From positions 1,008,365 through 1,072,364 of the forward strand of contig CAWENQ010000004.1 in assembly GCA_963810485.1 (NCBI GenBank): DNA of 64,000 bases, read 5' to 3'. Shown in pieces: positions 27,331-37,016 of the stretch. The stretch's first letter is position 1, and each line of letters begins with the position of its first letter. A model generated the notes under the pieces. It saw only the letters and a list, made by a program, of their open reading frames with translations. It was not told where the DNA came from and made no database searches. Source of the DNA: DATKFM01 sp963810485 (lineage in GTDB: Bacteria; Pseudomonadota; Alphaproteobacteria; Dongiales; Dongiaceae). A program made the position numbers and the translations under genes.

Positions 27331-27779
27331 GATGGTCCTCTAACGGAGTTGCGAGGGGGATGGGAGCGGGCGGGCCATGGGTTCCAATGGCGTCGCAGGG
27401 ACCCTAGCAAGGGGTCCGGACTGCCGCAACGGCGCGGCCCGCAAGGCCGGCATGCCTTCGGCTCATGGCGAGCCGGGCCCGCCTTGGGCAAGCGCCCCCG
27501 GGCCTTGCCCCAGCTTTGCCTTGATGCGCGGGTAAATCCTCGCCAAATGAAGGCAGCGCGGGGGCAGGCAGGACCAAGTTGGGGCCGGCGAGCATGAGAC
27601 AACGTTCCCTGAAGACACCAGAGCGGCCTGGACAGTTCTGCCCAGTGACCTGGCGCCCGGCCGCCGCGGCGCAACCGGCTGACGGCCTTATCCGTATGAT
27701 CTAGTATGTGATTCGCCCGCTCTGGAGATCCGCCTGTGTCTGCCGCCCCGCCGAGACTGCAACGACCAAGGGAGTTCCC
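27331..27779. other. Intergenic region, 449 bases, no gene seen
   Basis: Divergent gap between the HAD hydrolase and the Yej-type transporter operon. It is GC-rich, with several short inverted repeats in the first half and a less GC-rich stretch around 27690-27720 that could hold the transporter promoter. No convincing reading frame, RNA gene or GGAAC-type stress promoter was found. Confidence 0.5.
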
Positions 27780-29622
27780 ATGCTGACCCGCCGCCTGCTG
27801 CTCAAGTCCTCCCTCGCCTCCAGCGCGCTTATGGGCCTGCTGCCGCGGCAGTTGCGGGCGCAGGAGGCGGCGAAAATCGTCCACGGTTTGGCGATGCATG
27901 GCGATCCGAAATACGGACCGGACTTCACCCATTTCGACTATGTTGACCCCAATGCGCCGAAGGGCGGCGGAGTGAAGCTTGCGGCGATCGGAGCATTCGA
28001 CAGCTTCAATCCCTACATACTCCGGGGTTCGCCAGCGCCGTCATCGTCGATCGAAACTTTGCTCATCAGCAGCGACGACGAAGCATTCTCGGAGTATGGG
28101 CTGCTGGCGGAATTGATCGAGGTGCCGGATGACCGGTCCTGGGTCGCCTTCACGTTGCGACCGGAGGCACGCTGGCATGATGGCAAGCCCATCACTGTCG
28201 ACGACGTGGTATTCTCATTCGACATACTCAAGGAGAAGGGACGGCCCGTTTATCGAATTCTACTACGGAAGCGTCAAAAGCGCCGAGCCCGTCGGCGACC
28301 GGAGGGTCAAGTTCAATTTCAGCGGCGAGGTGAATCGTGAGTTGCCGCTGATCATGGGACAACTTCCGATTCTGCCGAAGCACTATTGGGAATCCCGGGA
28401 TTTCGAGAAGCCGACATTGGAACCGCCCCTCGGCAGCGGCCAGTATGTGGTCGAGTCATTCGAAGCCGGGCGTTCGGTGACGTTGGCGCGCGTGAAGGAC
28501 TATTGGGGCGGAGGCTTGCCGGTCAATGTGGGGCGATCGAACTTCGATAAGATTCGATATGACTATTATCGGGACATCACGGTTGCTTTTGAAGCTTTCA
28601 AGGGCGGCGCCCTGGACCGGTGGATGGAAAGCAGCAGTTCACGATGGGCCAAGAACTATGATTTTCCCGCCGTCAACGATGGACGGATCATCAAGGCGAA
28701 GATCCCCGACAACAATCCCCAGGGCATGCAAGGCTATATCTTCAACCTGCGGCGGCCGATTTTCAGCGACAGACGGGTTCGGGAAGCTATCGGCTACGCC
28801 TATGATTTCGAGTGGATGAACAGGACTCTTTCGGACGGGCAACTTGTCCGGACGCGCAGCTATTTTCAGGGTTCGGAGTTGGCCGCCACCGGAACACCGA
28901 CCGGCGAAGAACTCACGATACTGGAGCGCTACCGCGGCCGGGTTCCCGAGGAAGTTTTCACCACCGAGTACCAACCGCCGAAGAGCGACGGCAGCGGCAA
29001 CATCCGCGGCAACCTGCGTGAAGCGGCGCGGCTGCTGAAGGAGGCGGGGTGGGAAGTGCGGAACAGCACCTTGGTCGAAGCCTCGACCGGCAAGCCGTTG
29101 GAGTTCGAAATCCTGCTGGACGATCCCTTTGTCGAACGATCGACACAGCCATTTATCCAGAACCTGGAGCGGATCGGCATCAAGGCGCGCATGCGGACGG
29201 TCGATTCTGCGCAGTATCAAAATCGGACGGACAGCTTCGATTTCGACATGATCATCGTTCGCTTCGGCCAATCTCTATCACCCGGCAATGAACAGCGGGA
29301 GTATTGGGGCTCGGCTAATGCGGATCGCCCCGGCAGCCAAAATCTTATCGGCATCAAGGACCCCGTCGTCGATGAATTGATCGAATTGGTCGTCAATGCC
29401 GAAAGCCGGGAAAGTCTTGTCGCGCGGACCCGGGCGCTGGATCGCGTCTTGCAATGGGGCATCTATCTGGTGCCGCAATTCAACGTGCCGTTCTATCGGG
29501 TGGCGTACTGGAACAAGTTTGCATTTCCCCCGGAGCCGCCGAAGTACGCGCCTGGCCTTGACACTTGGTGGATCGATTCGGAGAAGGACGCGGCGCTTCG
29601 GGGAAAACAGGGCAGCGGATGA
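27780..29622 (+). pseudogene. Yej-type peptide-binding protein 1, one frameshift
   Basis: Periplasmic family 5 binding protein of the YejA group, expected to bind peptides for the YejBEF system. It begins MLTRRLLLKSSLASSALMGLL, a twin-arginine-like signal, with AAGGGAG upstream. The first frame runs to FDILKEKGRP; the rest (FIEFYYGSVKSAEPVGDR to GKQGSG) is one base out. Removing one C near 28247-28249 gives an uninterrupted 613-residue protein aligning end to end with the next gene. HGDPKYGPDFTHFDYVDPNA and APKGG near the start are typical of YejA. Confidence 0.85.
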
Positions 29623-29743
29623 TCTGTCCGCGTCACATCACAAGGCATTGCGGAATTCGCCGGGCGAAAGTTGTGGGATCTCACTCACATCGGGTCTCGG
29701 CATTGCGACAACGGCTCCACGGATTTGGCAGAAGGCTATCGTC

Positions 29744-31585
29744 ATGACGAATGCTCCGCTTTCTCGGCGTGGTCTACTCGCTGTCGGAAGCAGCGCCCTT
29801 TTCTATCACTCCATGCCAATGAAGTTCGCGCGGGCGACGGATGCCGTTATCAAGACCCAGTCCGTCGCCGAGTTCGGCGAGCCGCTTTATGGCGGCGGCT
29901 TTGAACATTGGCCTTATGTAAGGCCTGACGCGCCGAAGGGGGGCAAGATCGTCCTTGCCGATTTCGGCGGGTTCGACAGTCTGAATGCATACATCCTTCA
30001 GGGCGATTGGCCGTCGTCAATCGGCCTCATCACCGATTCCCTGATGACCGGATCCGGCGACGAGCTTTCGACCGGCTATCCGCTGATCGCCGACTCGGTC
30101 GAGTATCCCGAGGACAAGAGTTGGATCGTCTTCAACTTGCGGCCAGAAGCGCGTTTTCATGACGGCGTGCCCGTGGTCGCCGAAGATTTCAAGTTCGAGT
30201 ACGATACCATCAAACAGCATGGGCGTCCGTTCCTGCAATCGTTCTATGAAGACTTTGCGAGTTGCGAGGTCCTGTCGGATCACGCCATCAAGTTCACGTT
30301 CAAAACGCGGAACAGCATGAAGCCGCTTCTGCAGGCCGTCGGATTCTCGCCGCTGCCGCGGCATTTCTGGGCAACCCGGGATATCTCGAAGCCCAGCCTG
30401 GAGCCACCCCTGGGAAGTGGCACTTACAAGATCACAAAGGTGGAGCCCGGCAGGTCAATCACCTACGAGCGAGTGAAGGACTATTGGGCCGTGGAACTTC
30501 CGGTCAATCGTGGCACCGGGAATTTCGACGAGATCCGTTACGACTTCTATCGCGACGATACGGTCCAGTTCGAGGCATTCAAGTCGGGACGAATCGACTT
30601 TCGCGCTGAGGGCAGCGCCAAGCGCTGGGAGACCGAATACGACATTCCACAGGTCAGCGATGGCCGGATCGTCAAGCGCGCCGTGCCCAACGAGACGCCG
30701 CGCGGAATGGGCGCCTACTTCTTCAACACCCGCCGCAAGCAGTTTCAAGACGTGCGCGTGCGCCGGGGCATCATCCATCTCTATGATTTCGAAACCATTC
30801 AGCGGACGCTGCTGTATGGAAAGTACAAGCGCATCAAGAGCTATTTCCCGAACTCTGACTTTGGCGTATCCGGGCCGCCGACGCCGGAAGAGATCGCCAT
30901 ACTACAACCTTTTGCGGACAAGATTCCGACAGAGGCGATGACGCAGGTATATGAACCGCCCGTGTCGGATGGCAGCGGCAGCAATCGCGCCAATCTGCGA
31001 AAGGCTCTGGCCCTGTTCAAGGAAGCAGGCTGGGAATTGAAGGGCGGCAAACTGTTGAAGACGGATACGGGTGAACCCCTGGAGATTGAATTGATGACCG
31101 CAGATCCGGAAACAGAACGGCAGAGCGGTCCTTTCATTCAAAGCATGCAGCGGGCCGGTCTTGCCGCCTCCATGCGGACGGTCACGCCGGTCGAGTGGGA
31201 AAAGCGCATCGACGATCTGGATTTCGATATCTGGGCCGGAAGCTTCAACTTCTTTCCGCCTCCGGGACCGGAGCTGCGGTCCTATTTCGGCTCTGCGGCG
31301 GCCGATGTTAGAGGATCGGCGAACTCTATCGGCATCAAGGACCCCGTGGTCGATGCCCTGATTGAACAGATAATATCGGCCAAGGATCTGGAAACCTTGA
31401 AGGCGACAAACCGTGCGCTGGATCGGGTTCTATTGTGGAACGAGTATTGCATTCCCCGCTATTTCAATCACGAAAGCTGGATCGCTTACTGGAACAAGTT
31501 CGAGTATCCGGCGCGGAAGCCGAAGTATAATGTCGGATTTCCGGGCACCTGGTGGATCACCAGCTCCGGCAGTTCTTCCCAGTGA
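29744..31585 (+). CDS. Yej-type peptide-binding protein 2
   Basis: A 613-residue family 5 binding protein, the same length as the corrected first copy and clearly related (PDAPKGGKIVLADFGGFDSLN, LEPPLGSGTYKI, VKDYWAVELPVNRGTGNFD). Its signal carries SRRGLLAVGSSALF, again Tat-like. The ribosome site is AGAAGG. It lies 59 bases before yejB, so it is probably the main binding protein of the transporter; the E. coli operon has only one such gene. Likely cargo: oligopeptides or peptide-like compounds such as microcin C. Confidence 0.92.
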   Translation: MTNAPLSRRGLLAVGSSALFYHSMPMKFARATDAVIKTQSVAEFGEPLYGGGFEHWPYVRPDAPKGGKIVLADFGGFDSLNAYILQGDWPSSIGLITDSLMTGSGDELSTGYPLIADSVEYPEDKSWIVFNLRPEARFHDGVPVVAEDFKFEYDTIKQHGRPFLQSFYEDFASCEVLSDHAIKFTFKTRNSMKPLLQAVGFSPLPRHFWATRDISKPSLEPPLGSGTYKITKVEPGRSITYERVKDYWAVELPVNRGTGNFDEIRYDFYRDDTVQFEAFKSGRIDFRAEGSAKRWETEYDIPQVSDGRIVKRAVPNETPRGMGAYFFNTRRKQFQDVRVRRGIIHLYDFETIQRTLLYGKYKRIKSYFPNSDFGVSGPPTPEEIAILQPFADKIPTEAMTQVYEPPVSDGSGSNRANLRKALALFKEAGWELKGGKLLKTDTGEPLEIELMTADPETERQSGPFIQSMQRAGLAASMRTVTPVEWEKRIDDLDFDIWAGSFNFFPPPGPELRSYFGSAAADVRGSANSIGIKDPVVDALIEQIISAKDLETLKATNRALDRVLLWNEYCIPRYFNHESWIAYWNKFEYPARKPKYNVGFPGTWWITSSGSSSQ

Positions 31586-31644
31586 CCGGCGCCAAGTCAT
31601 CATGCAGCGCCGATGATAACCGCTCATAGTAAGCCGGCACCGTT

Positions 31645-32754
31645 ATGTTAGCCTATATCATCCGCCGAATTCTCCTGATGATCCCGACCTTGTTCGGCAT
31701 CATGGTCATCAACTTTATTATCATTCAGGTAGCGCCCGGCGGTCCGGTGGAACAGATCATTTCGGAGTTGCGGGGCACGGCCGTCGATCCCACGTCCCGA
31801 TTCTCGGGTTCCGGGAGCGATATACAGGGCGGACAGCAGCAATCTCAGCAAACCGGCGGAAATGCGAGCAGCCGCTATCGCGGCGCACAGGGCCTGGACC
31901 CCGAGATCATAAAGCAAATCGAAAAGCAGTTCGGCTTCGACAAGCCGCTGCATGTGCGTTTCTTCGAAATGCTCCGTGGCTACGTCGTGTTCGATTTCGG
32001 CGAAAGCCTGTTCAGCGGCCGCCGTGTCGTCGATCTCGTGATCGACAAGATGCCCGTGTCCATATCGCTAGGGCTCTGGACGACGCTCATCATGTATCTT
32101 GTCTCCATTCCCCTGGGAATCGCCAAGGCGACGGGAGATGGTTCACGCTTCGACATCTGGAGCAGCGGCATCATCATCGGCCTCAGCGCGATCCCGGGAT
32201 TCCTGTTCGCAATTCTTCTCATCATCCTGTTTGCAGGCGGCAGCTATTTCCAATGGTTCCCGCTGCGGGGGCTGGTTTCCGACGATTGGCGTCAGATGGG
32301 CCCGTTCGAGCTGGTTGTCGATTACTTCTGGCATATGGCATTGCCTTTGTTCGCCCTGATCATTGGCAGTTTTGCCGGCCTCACCATGCTCACGAAGAAC
32401 TCCTTCCTCGATCAGATCCACAATCAGTATGTCGTGACCGCGCGCAGCAAGGGCCTGAAGGAGCGGCAGGTGCTCTACGGTCATGTATTCCGCAACGCCA
32501 TGCTGATCGTCATCGCGGGGTTTCCCGCCGCATTTATCGGAATTCTGTTCACCGGCGCGCTGCTCGTTGAAAGCATTTTTTCGCTCGACGGCCTTGGCCT
32601 GTTGGGCTGGGAAGCGGTGATCAAGCGCGACTATCCCGTCATCTTCGGCACGCTTTACTTCTTTACCCTGCTCGGCCTGGCGATGCGGCTTATCGGCGAC
32701 ATTGCCTACACGATCGTTGATCCGCGCATCGATTTCGAGAAGCGAGCCATATGA
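31645..32754 (+). CDS. yejB: Peptide ABC transporter permease YejB
   Basis: Inner-membrane permease of 369 residues. The start MLAYIIRRILLMIPTLFGIMV is the standard first helix of this group, followed by the long periplasmic loop special to YejB (SELRG to GLDPEIIKQIEKQFGFDKPL). Six helices follow, with the EAA-like cytoplasmic loop for the ATPase at VTARSKGLKERQVLYGHVFRNA. The stop overlaps the yejE start by four bases. Confidence 0.95.
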   Translation: MLAYIIRRILLMIPTLFGIMVINFIIIQVAPGGPVEQIISELRGTAVDPTSRFSGSGSDIQGGQQQSQQTGGNASSRYRGAQGLDPEIIKQIEKQFGFDKPLHVRFFEMLRGYVVFDFGESLFSGRRVVDLVIDKMPVSISLGLWTTLIMYLVSIPLGIAKATGDGSRFDIWSSGIIIGLSAIPGFLFAILLIILFAGGSYFQWFPLRGLVSDDWRQMGPFELVVDYFWHMALPLFALIIGSFAGLTMLTKNSFLDQIHNQYVVTARSKGLKERQVLYGHVFRNAMLIVIAGFPAAFIGILFTGALLVESIFSLDGLGLLGWEAVIKRDYPVIFGTLYFFTLLGLAMRLIGDIAYTIVDPRIDFEKRAI

Positions 32755-33812
32755 AAGGCGCGCCGAAAATCCGATTCCTGGGATTCAAGATAACGCCGTT
32801 GACCGCGCGGCGTTTGCGCAACTTTCGATGCAATGTGCGAGGTTTTTGGGCCTTCTGGGTCTTTTCTTTCTTGTTTCTGTTCGCATTGCCGGCCGAGTTC
32901 ATCGCCAATGATCGGCCACTGCTCGTGGTGTACGATGGCGATTACTATTTTCCGGTCGTCAAGTCCTATGCCGAGACGGAGTTCGGCGGCGAGTTCGAAA
33001 CGGAAGCCGACTATCGGGATCCCTACGTCATCGACCTCATTCAGCAGAAGGGAACGATTATCTGGCCGTTGGTTCCATATCGCTATGATACCGTAATCAC
33101 GGACCTCACAGAACCTGCGCCGTCGCCGCCTTCCGCCAAGAATTGGCTTGGCACCGACGACCAGGCACGCGATGTTCTGGCGCGTGGCATCTACGGTTTT
33201 CGAATATCCGTATTGTTCGGGTTCGTCTTGACGATTTTGGGTACGATCATCGGCGTCTGCGCCGGGGCAATTCAGGGCTATTTTGGCGGCTGGACCGATC
33301 TCCTCTTTCAGCGCTTTCTGGAAATCTGGGATTCGGTGCCGGTCCTCTACGTGCTGATCATCTTGGCCAGCGTGATCACCCCCAGTTTCTGGTGGCTGCT
33401 GGCGATCATGCTCCTGTTCGGTTGGATGTGGCCGATTGGCGTTGTCCGGGCGGAATTCCTGCGGGCTCGGAATTTCGAGTATGTCCGTGCGGCCAAGGCT
33501 CTCGGGATCGGCGATATCACCATCATGTTCCGGCATGTGCTGCCGAATGCCATGGTGGCGACGCTCACCTTTCTGCCATTCACGCTCGCGGGGTCAGTGA
33601 CAGCGCTCGCAAGCTTGGACTTCCTGGGCTTCGGTCTGCCGCCTGGGTCCCCATCTCTGGGCGAACTGCTGCTGCAGGGAAAGGCCAATCCGCAATCGCC
33701 ATGGCTCGGCATGACCGGATTTATCATTACTGGCTCCATGCTGACGCTCCTCATCTTCATCGGCGAAGCCGTGCGCGATGCCTTTGATCCACGCAAGACA
33801 TTTGCAAAGTGA
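32751..33812 (+). CDS. yejE: Peptide ABC transporter permease YejE
   Basis: Second permease subunit, 353 residues. The start contains LTARRLRNFRCNVRGFWAFW, typical of YejE, then a large periplasmic loop with RPLLVVYDGDYYFP and WPLVPYRYDT, and LGTDDQARDVLARGIYGFR before the transmembrane core. The EAA loop is YVRAAKALGIGDITIMFRHV. It overlaps yejB and sits seven bases before yejF. Confidence 0.95.
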   Translation: MKGAPKIRFLGFKITPLTARRLRNFRCNVRGFWAFWVFSFLFLFALPAEFIANDRPLLVVYDGDYYFPVVKSYAETEFGGEFETEADYRDPYVIDLIQQKGTIIWPLVPYRYDTVITDLTEPAPSPPSAKNWLGTDDQARDVLARGIYGFRISVLFGFVLTILGTIIGVCAGAIQGYFGGWTDLLFQRFLEIWDSVPVLYVLIILASVITPSFWWLLAIMLLFGWMWPIGVVRAEFLRARNFEYVRAAKALGIGDITIMFRHVLPNAMVATLTFLPFTLAGSVTALASLDFLGFGLPPGSPSLGELLLQGKANPQSPWLGMTGFIITGSMLTLLIFIGEAVRDAFDPRKTFAK

Positions 33813-33819
33813 CCGGCGT

Positions 33820-35448
33820 ATGACCGAACCCCTCCTCCAGGTCCGCGATCTCCATGTCTCGTTCGGGCGCGGCGCCAACGAAGTCAAGGCCGTGCGCGGC
33901 ATCTCTTTTGAGATAGCCAAGGGCGAGACTGTCGCCGTGGTCGGCGAGAGCGGCTCGGGCAAGTCGGTGACAGCGCTGGCGATCATGCAGCTTCTGCCCT
34001 ACCCGCTTGCGCACCATCCCGGCGGCAGCATCCGATTCCGGGGCCAGGAGCTGGTCGGCGCCAGCGAAGATTCCATGCGCAAGATCCGCGGCAATGACAT
34101 CGCCATGGTGTTCCAGGAGCCGATGACGTCGTTGAACCCGCTGCATACCATCGAGAAGCAGGTCAACGAAGTGCTGATTCTGCATAAGGGCATGAGCCGC
34201 GGCGAGGCGCGGGTGCGCACGCTTGAATTGCTGCGGCTGGTGGGCATTTCCGATGCGGAGAAACGCCTGTCGGCCTATCCCCACGAGTTGTCGGGCGGAC
34301 AACGGCAGCGGGTGATGATCGCCATGGCGCTGGCCAACGATCCGGACCTGTTGATCGCGGACGAGCCGACGACCGCGCTGGACGTCACCATCCAGGCGCA
34401 GATCCTGAAACTAATGCGGGAACTGCAGGCCAAGCTGGGCATGGCCATGCTGCTGATCAGCCATGACCTCAGCATCGTGCGCAAGCAGGCGCAGCGGGTC
34501 TGCGTGATGACCGACGGCAAGATCGTCGAGCAAGGCCCGGTGGCCGAGGTGTTCAGCCGGCCGCAGCATGAATACACGCGCAAGCTGCTGGCCGCCGAGC
34601 CCAAGGGGCGGCCCGCGGCGGCGGCGGCCGACGCGCCGATGGTCATGACGGGCGATGACGTCAAGGTGTGGTTCCCGATCAAGGCCGGCGTGCTGCGCCA
34701 TACCGTCGATCACGTGAAGGCCGTGGACGGCGTCTCCATCAATGTGCGTGAAGGACATACGGTCGGCGTGGTGGGCGAGAGCGGCTCGGGCAAGACGACA
34801 CTGGGGCTGGCATTGCTGCGGCTGATCGAGAGCAAGGGGGCCATCGCCTTCGACGGCAAGAAGATCGACGGGCTGCGCTCGGGTGAGATGCGGCCATTGC
34901 GGCGGCAGATGCAAATCGTGTTCCAAGACCCCTATGGGTCTCTCTCGCCGCGGCTGTCCGTGGGACAAATCGTCGCCGAAGGACTCAAGGTGCATAATCT
35001 CGGCGGCACCGAGGAGGAGCGGGAAGATCTTATCGTCGGCGCGCTGAAGGAAGTCGGCCTGGATCCGGAGACGCGCGACCGCTATCCCCACGAATTCTCA
35101 GGCGGCCAGCGGCAGCGCATCGCCATCGCCCGCGCCATGATCCTGAAGCCGCGCTTCGTCGTGCTGGACGAGCCGACGTCGGCGCTGGACATGTCGGTGC
35201 AAGCGCAGATCGTCGATTTGCTGCGCGATCTCCAGGTGAAGAACCGCCTGGCCTATATGTTCATCAGCCACGATCTGCGGGTGGTCCGCGCGCTCGCCGA
35301 CGAGGTTATCGTACTGCGGGGCGGCAAGGTGATGGAGCATGGGCCGGCGGAGCAGATCTTCAACCGGCCGCAGCACGCCTATACGCAGGCGCTGATGGCC
35401 GCCGCCTTCAACCTGGAAGCGGTCGAGACCGGCGTGGTCAAGACCTGA
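33820..35448 (+). CDS. yejF: Duplicated ABC ATPase YejF
   Basis: A 542-residue fusion of two ATPase domains that powers the YejBE channel. Each half has Walker A (VGESGSGKS in the first, VGESGSGKT in the second), a Q-loop, a signature (HELSGGQRQR and HEFSGGQRQR) and Walker B (LLIADEPTTALD and VVLDEPTSALD), with the peptide-importer C-terminal SRPQHEYTRKLLAAEP and NRPQHAYTQALMAAAF. ATG 33820 is chosen because an upstream extension overlaps yejE. Confidence 0.96.
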   Translation: MTEPLLQVRDLHVSFGRGANEVKAVRGISFEIAKGETVAVVGESGSGKSVTALAIMQLLPYPLAHHPGGSIRFRGQELVGASEDSMRKIRGNDIAMVFQEPMTSLNPLHTIEKQVNEVLILHKGMSRGEARVRTLELLRLVGISDAEKRLSAYPHELSGGQRQRVMIAMALANDPDLLIADEPTTALDVTIQAQILKLMRELQAKLGMAMLLISHDLSIVRKQAQRVCVMTDGKIVEQGPVAEVFSRPQHEYTRKLLAAEPKGRPAAAAADAPMVMTGDDVKVWFPIKAGVLRHTVDHVKAVDGVSINVREGHTVGVVGESGSGKTTLGLALLRLIESKGAIAFDGKKIDGLRSGEMRPLRRQMQIVFQDPYGSLSPRLSVGQIVAEGLKVHNLGGTEEEREDLIVGALKEVGLDPETRDRYPHEFSGGQRQRIAIARAMILKPRFVVLDEPTSALDMSVQAQIVDLLRDLQVKNRLAYMFISHDLRVVRALADEVIVLRGGKVMEHGPAEQIFNRPQHAYTQALMAAAFNLEAVETGVVKT

Positions 35449-35462
35449 AATCGTAGCGCGCC

Positions 35463-36401
35463 GTGATCGTCCTCTATAACTGTCCGGGCATGATGTCGGA
35501 AGACGCGCCGCAATGGCGGGCGCTGCTGACGCGGCTGGTGCCCGGAATCGATTTTCGCGTCTGGCCCGACATCGGACGTGCGGAGGAGATCGAGTTCATC
35601 CTCGCCTGGAAGCACAAGCCGGGCGATCTCAAGCGCTATCCCAATGCCAAGGCGATCTTCTGGCTCGGCGCCGGCGTCGATCACCTGGTGAAGGACCCCG
35701 ATTTGCCGCGGCAGGTGCCGATCGTGCGGCTGGTGGATGACGGCCTGACCCGCAGCATGACCGAGTATGTCGTGCAGCATGTGCTGCATTATCACCGCCG
35801 GCAGGATGAGTTCGATGCGCTGCAGCGGCGCCGGGAGTGGAACCAGCTGATCTATCCCCTGGCGCGCCACCGCAAGGTCGGGCTGCTGGGCCTGGGCGTG
35901 CTCGGCAGCGATGCAGCGGAGAAGCTGCTGATGTTCGGCTTCGACGTGGCGTCCTGGACCCGCTCGCCGAAATCATTGCCTGATGTGCAGAGCTTCCACG
36001 GCGAGAGCGGTTTCCTGCCTTTCCTAAAGCGGACAGAGATCCTGGTCTGCATCCTGCCGCTCACGCCGGAGACCGCCGGCATCATCGATGCGCGCACGCT
36101 GGCGGCGCTGCCCCCGGGCGCGTTCGTCATCAATGCCGCCCGCGGCGGCCATGTGGTGGATGCCGACCTGATCGCGGCCCTGGATTCCGGACACATCGCC
36201 GGCGCCACGCTCGACGTCTTCCATGAAGAGCCCCTGCCGGCGGATCATCCCTACTGGGTGCATCCGAAGGTGCGGGTGACGCCCCATGTAGCTGGGCAGA
36301 CGTTTGCCGAGACCGCTGCCGCCGGAATCCTCGAGGGCATGCAGTCGGTTTCGGCGGGAAAGCCTCCGAAGAATTTGGTGGATCTGACGAAGGGCTATTA
36401 G
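35463..36401 (+). CDS. D-2-hydroxyacid dehydrogenase (GhrA-like glyoxylate/hydroxypyruvate reductase)
   Basis: NAD(P)-dependent oxidoreductase of 312 residues, starting at GTG 35463. The FWLGAGVDHL segment near residue 66 and RLVDDGLTRSMTEYV are typical of the GhrA subgroup. The Rossmann motif is VGLLGLGVLGSD, and the catalytic Arg, Glu and His are in NAARGGHVVD, FHEEPLP and TPHVAGQT. It lies 14 bases after yejF on the same strand and may be read through from that operon, but no functional link is evident. Confidence 0.9.
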   Translation: MIVLYNCPGMMSEDAPQWRALLTRLVPGIDFRVWPDIGRAEEIEFILAWKHKPGDLKRYPNAKAIFWLGAGVDHLVKDPDLPRQVPIVRLVDDGLTRSMTEYVVQHVLHYHRRQDEFDALQRRREWNQLIYPLARHRKVGLLGLGVLGSDAAEKLLMFGFDVASWTRSPKSLPDVQSFHGESGFLPFLKRTEILVCILPLTPETAGIIDARTLAALPPGAFVINAARGGHVVDADLIAALDSGHIAGATLDVFHEEPLPADHPYWVHPKVRVTPHVAGQTFAETAAAGILEGMQSVSAGKPPKNLVDLTKGY

Positions 36402-36404
36402 GAG

Positions 36405-37016
36405 TCAGCCGGCGTCCGGACGCGGCCGATAGGTCCAGAGCGACGCCGGCGGGAAGTTGCCGAAGGTGATGCCGAGACGCCGCGCCTGCAGACCGAGCCG
36501 GCGCGCCTGCAAAGGCGAGAACAAGGAATAGGTATACTGTAGATAGCGGCCGCCGGCGCCTAGCGCGCCAAGCAGTGCGTCAAACAGCTGCTGCTGCGCG
36601 GTGGCGGAAAGCACGGCCATGGGGATGCCATTGATCACGGTTCCGACCGAGCCGCGCCAGGACGGCGGGAGCAACTCGGGCAGCCGCGCCGCATCGCCGC
36701 TGACGACCCGGACATCCGGGAACTGGCGCCGCAGATAGTCGGCAAGTTCCTCGTCGATTTCCACGACGATCAGGCGATCCGGCGCCACTCCGGCCTCCAG
36801 CAGGGCACGCGTGATGACGCCGGTCCCACCGCCGATCTCCACCACCTTGGTCCGCGCGAGATCGGGTATGTGGCGTGCCACCAGACGCCCCAGCGATGCC
36901 GACGACGGCAGGGGCGAAAAAAGCTGCAGCGGATGAACCAGGGCGCGGCGGAAGAACAGCCAGCGTCCACTGGCTTCGCGTTTTGCCGCCAGGAGCTCTT
37001 GCCACACATTTGTCAT
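36405..37016 (-). CDS. Class I SAM methyltransferase, phospholipid N-methyltransferase type
   Basis: A 203-residue S-adenosylmethionine-dependent methyltransferase. The SAM-binding loop is VVEIGGGTGVITRALL near residue 58, followed by VVEIDEELADYL and VVSGDAARLPEL. The start (FFRRALVHPLQLFSPLPSS) and end (FPPASLWTYRPR) resemble the Rhodobacter-type PmtA, which methylates phosphatidylethanolamine toward phosphatidylcholine. Assignment to that reaction is inference. Its ATG overlaps the stop of the upstream M17 peptidase gene by four bases. Confidence 0.82.
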   Translation of the reverse strand: MTNVWQELLAAKREASGRWLFFRRALVHPLQLFSPLPSSASLGRLVARHIPDLARTKVVEIGGGTGVITRALLEAGVAPDRLIVVEIDEELADYLRRQFPDVRVVSGDAARLPELLPPSWRGSVGTVINGIPMAVLSATAQQQLFDALLGALGAGGRYLQYTYSLFSPLQARRLGLQARRLGITFGNFPPASLWTYRPRPDAG

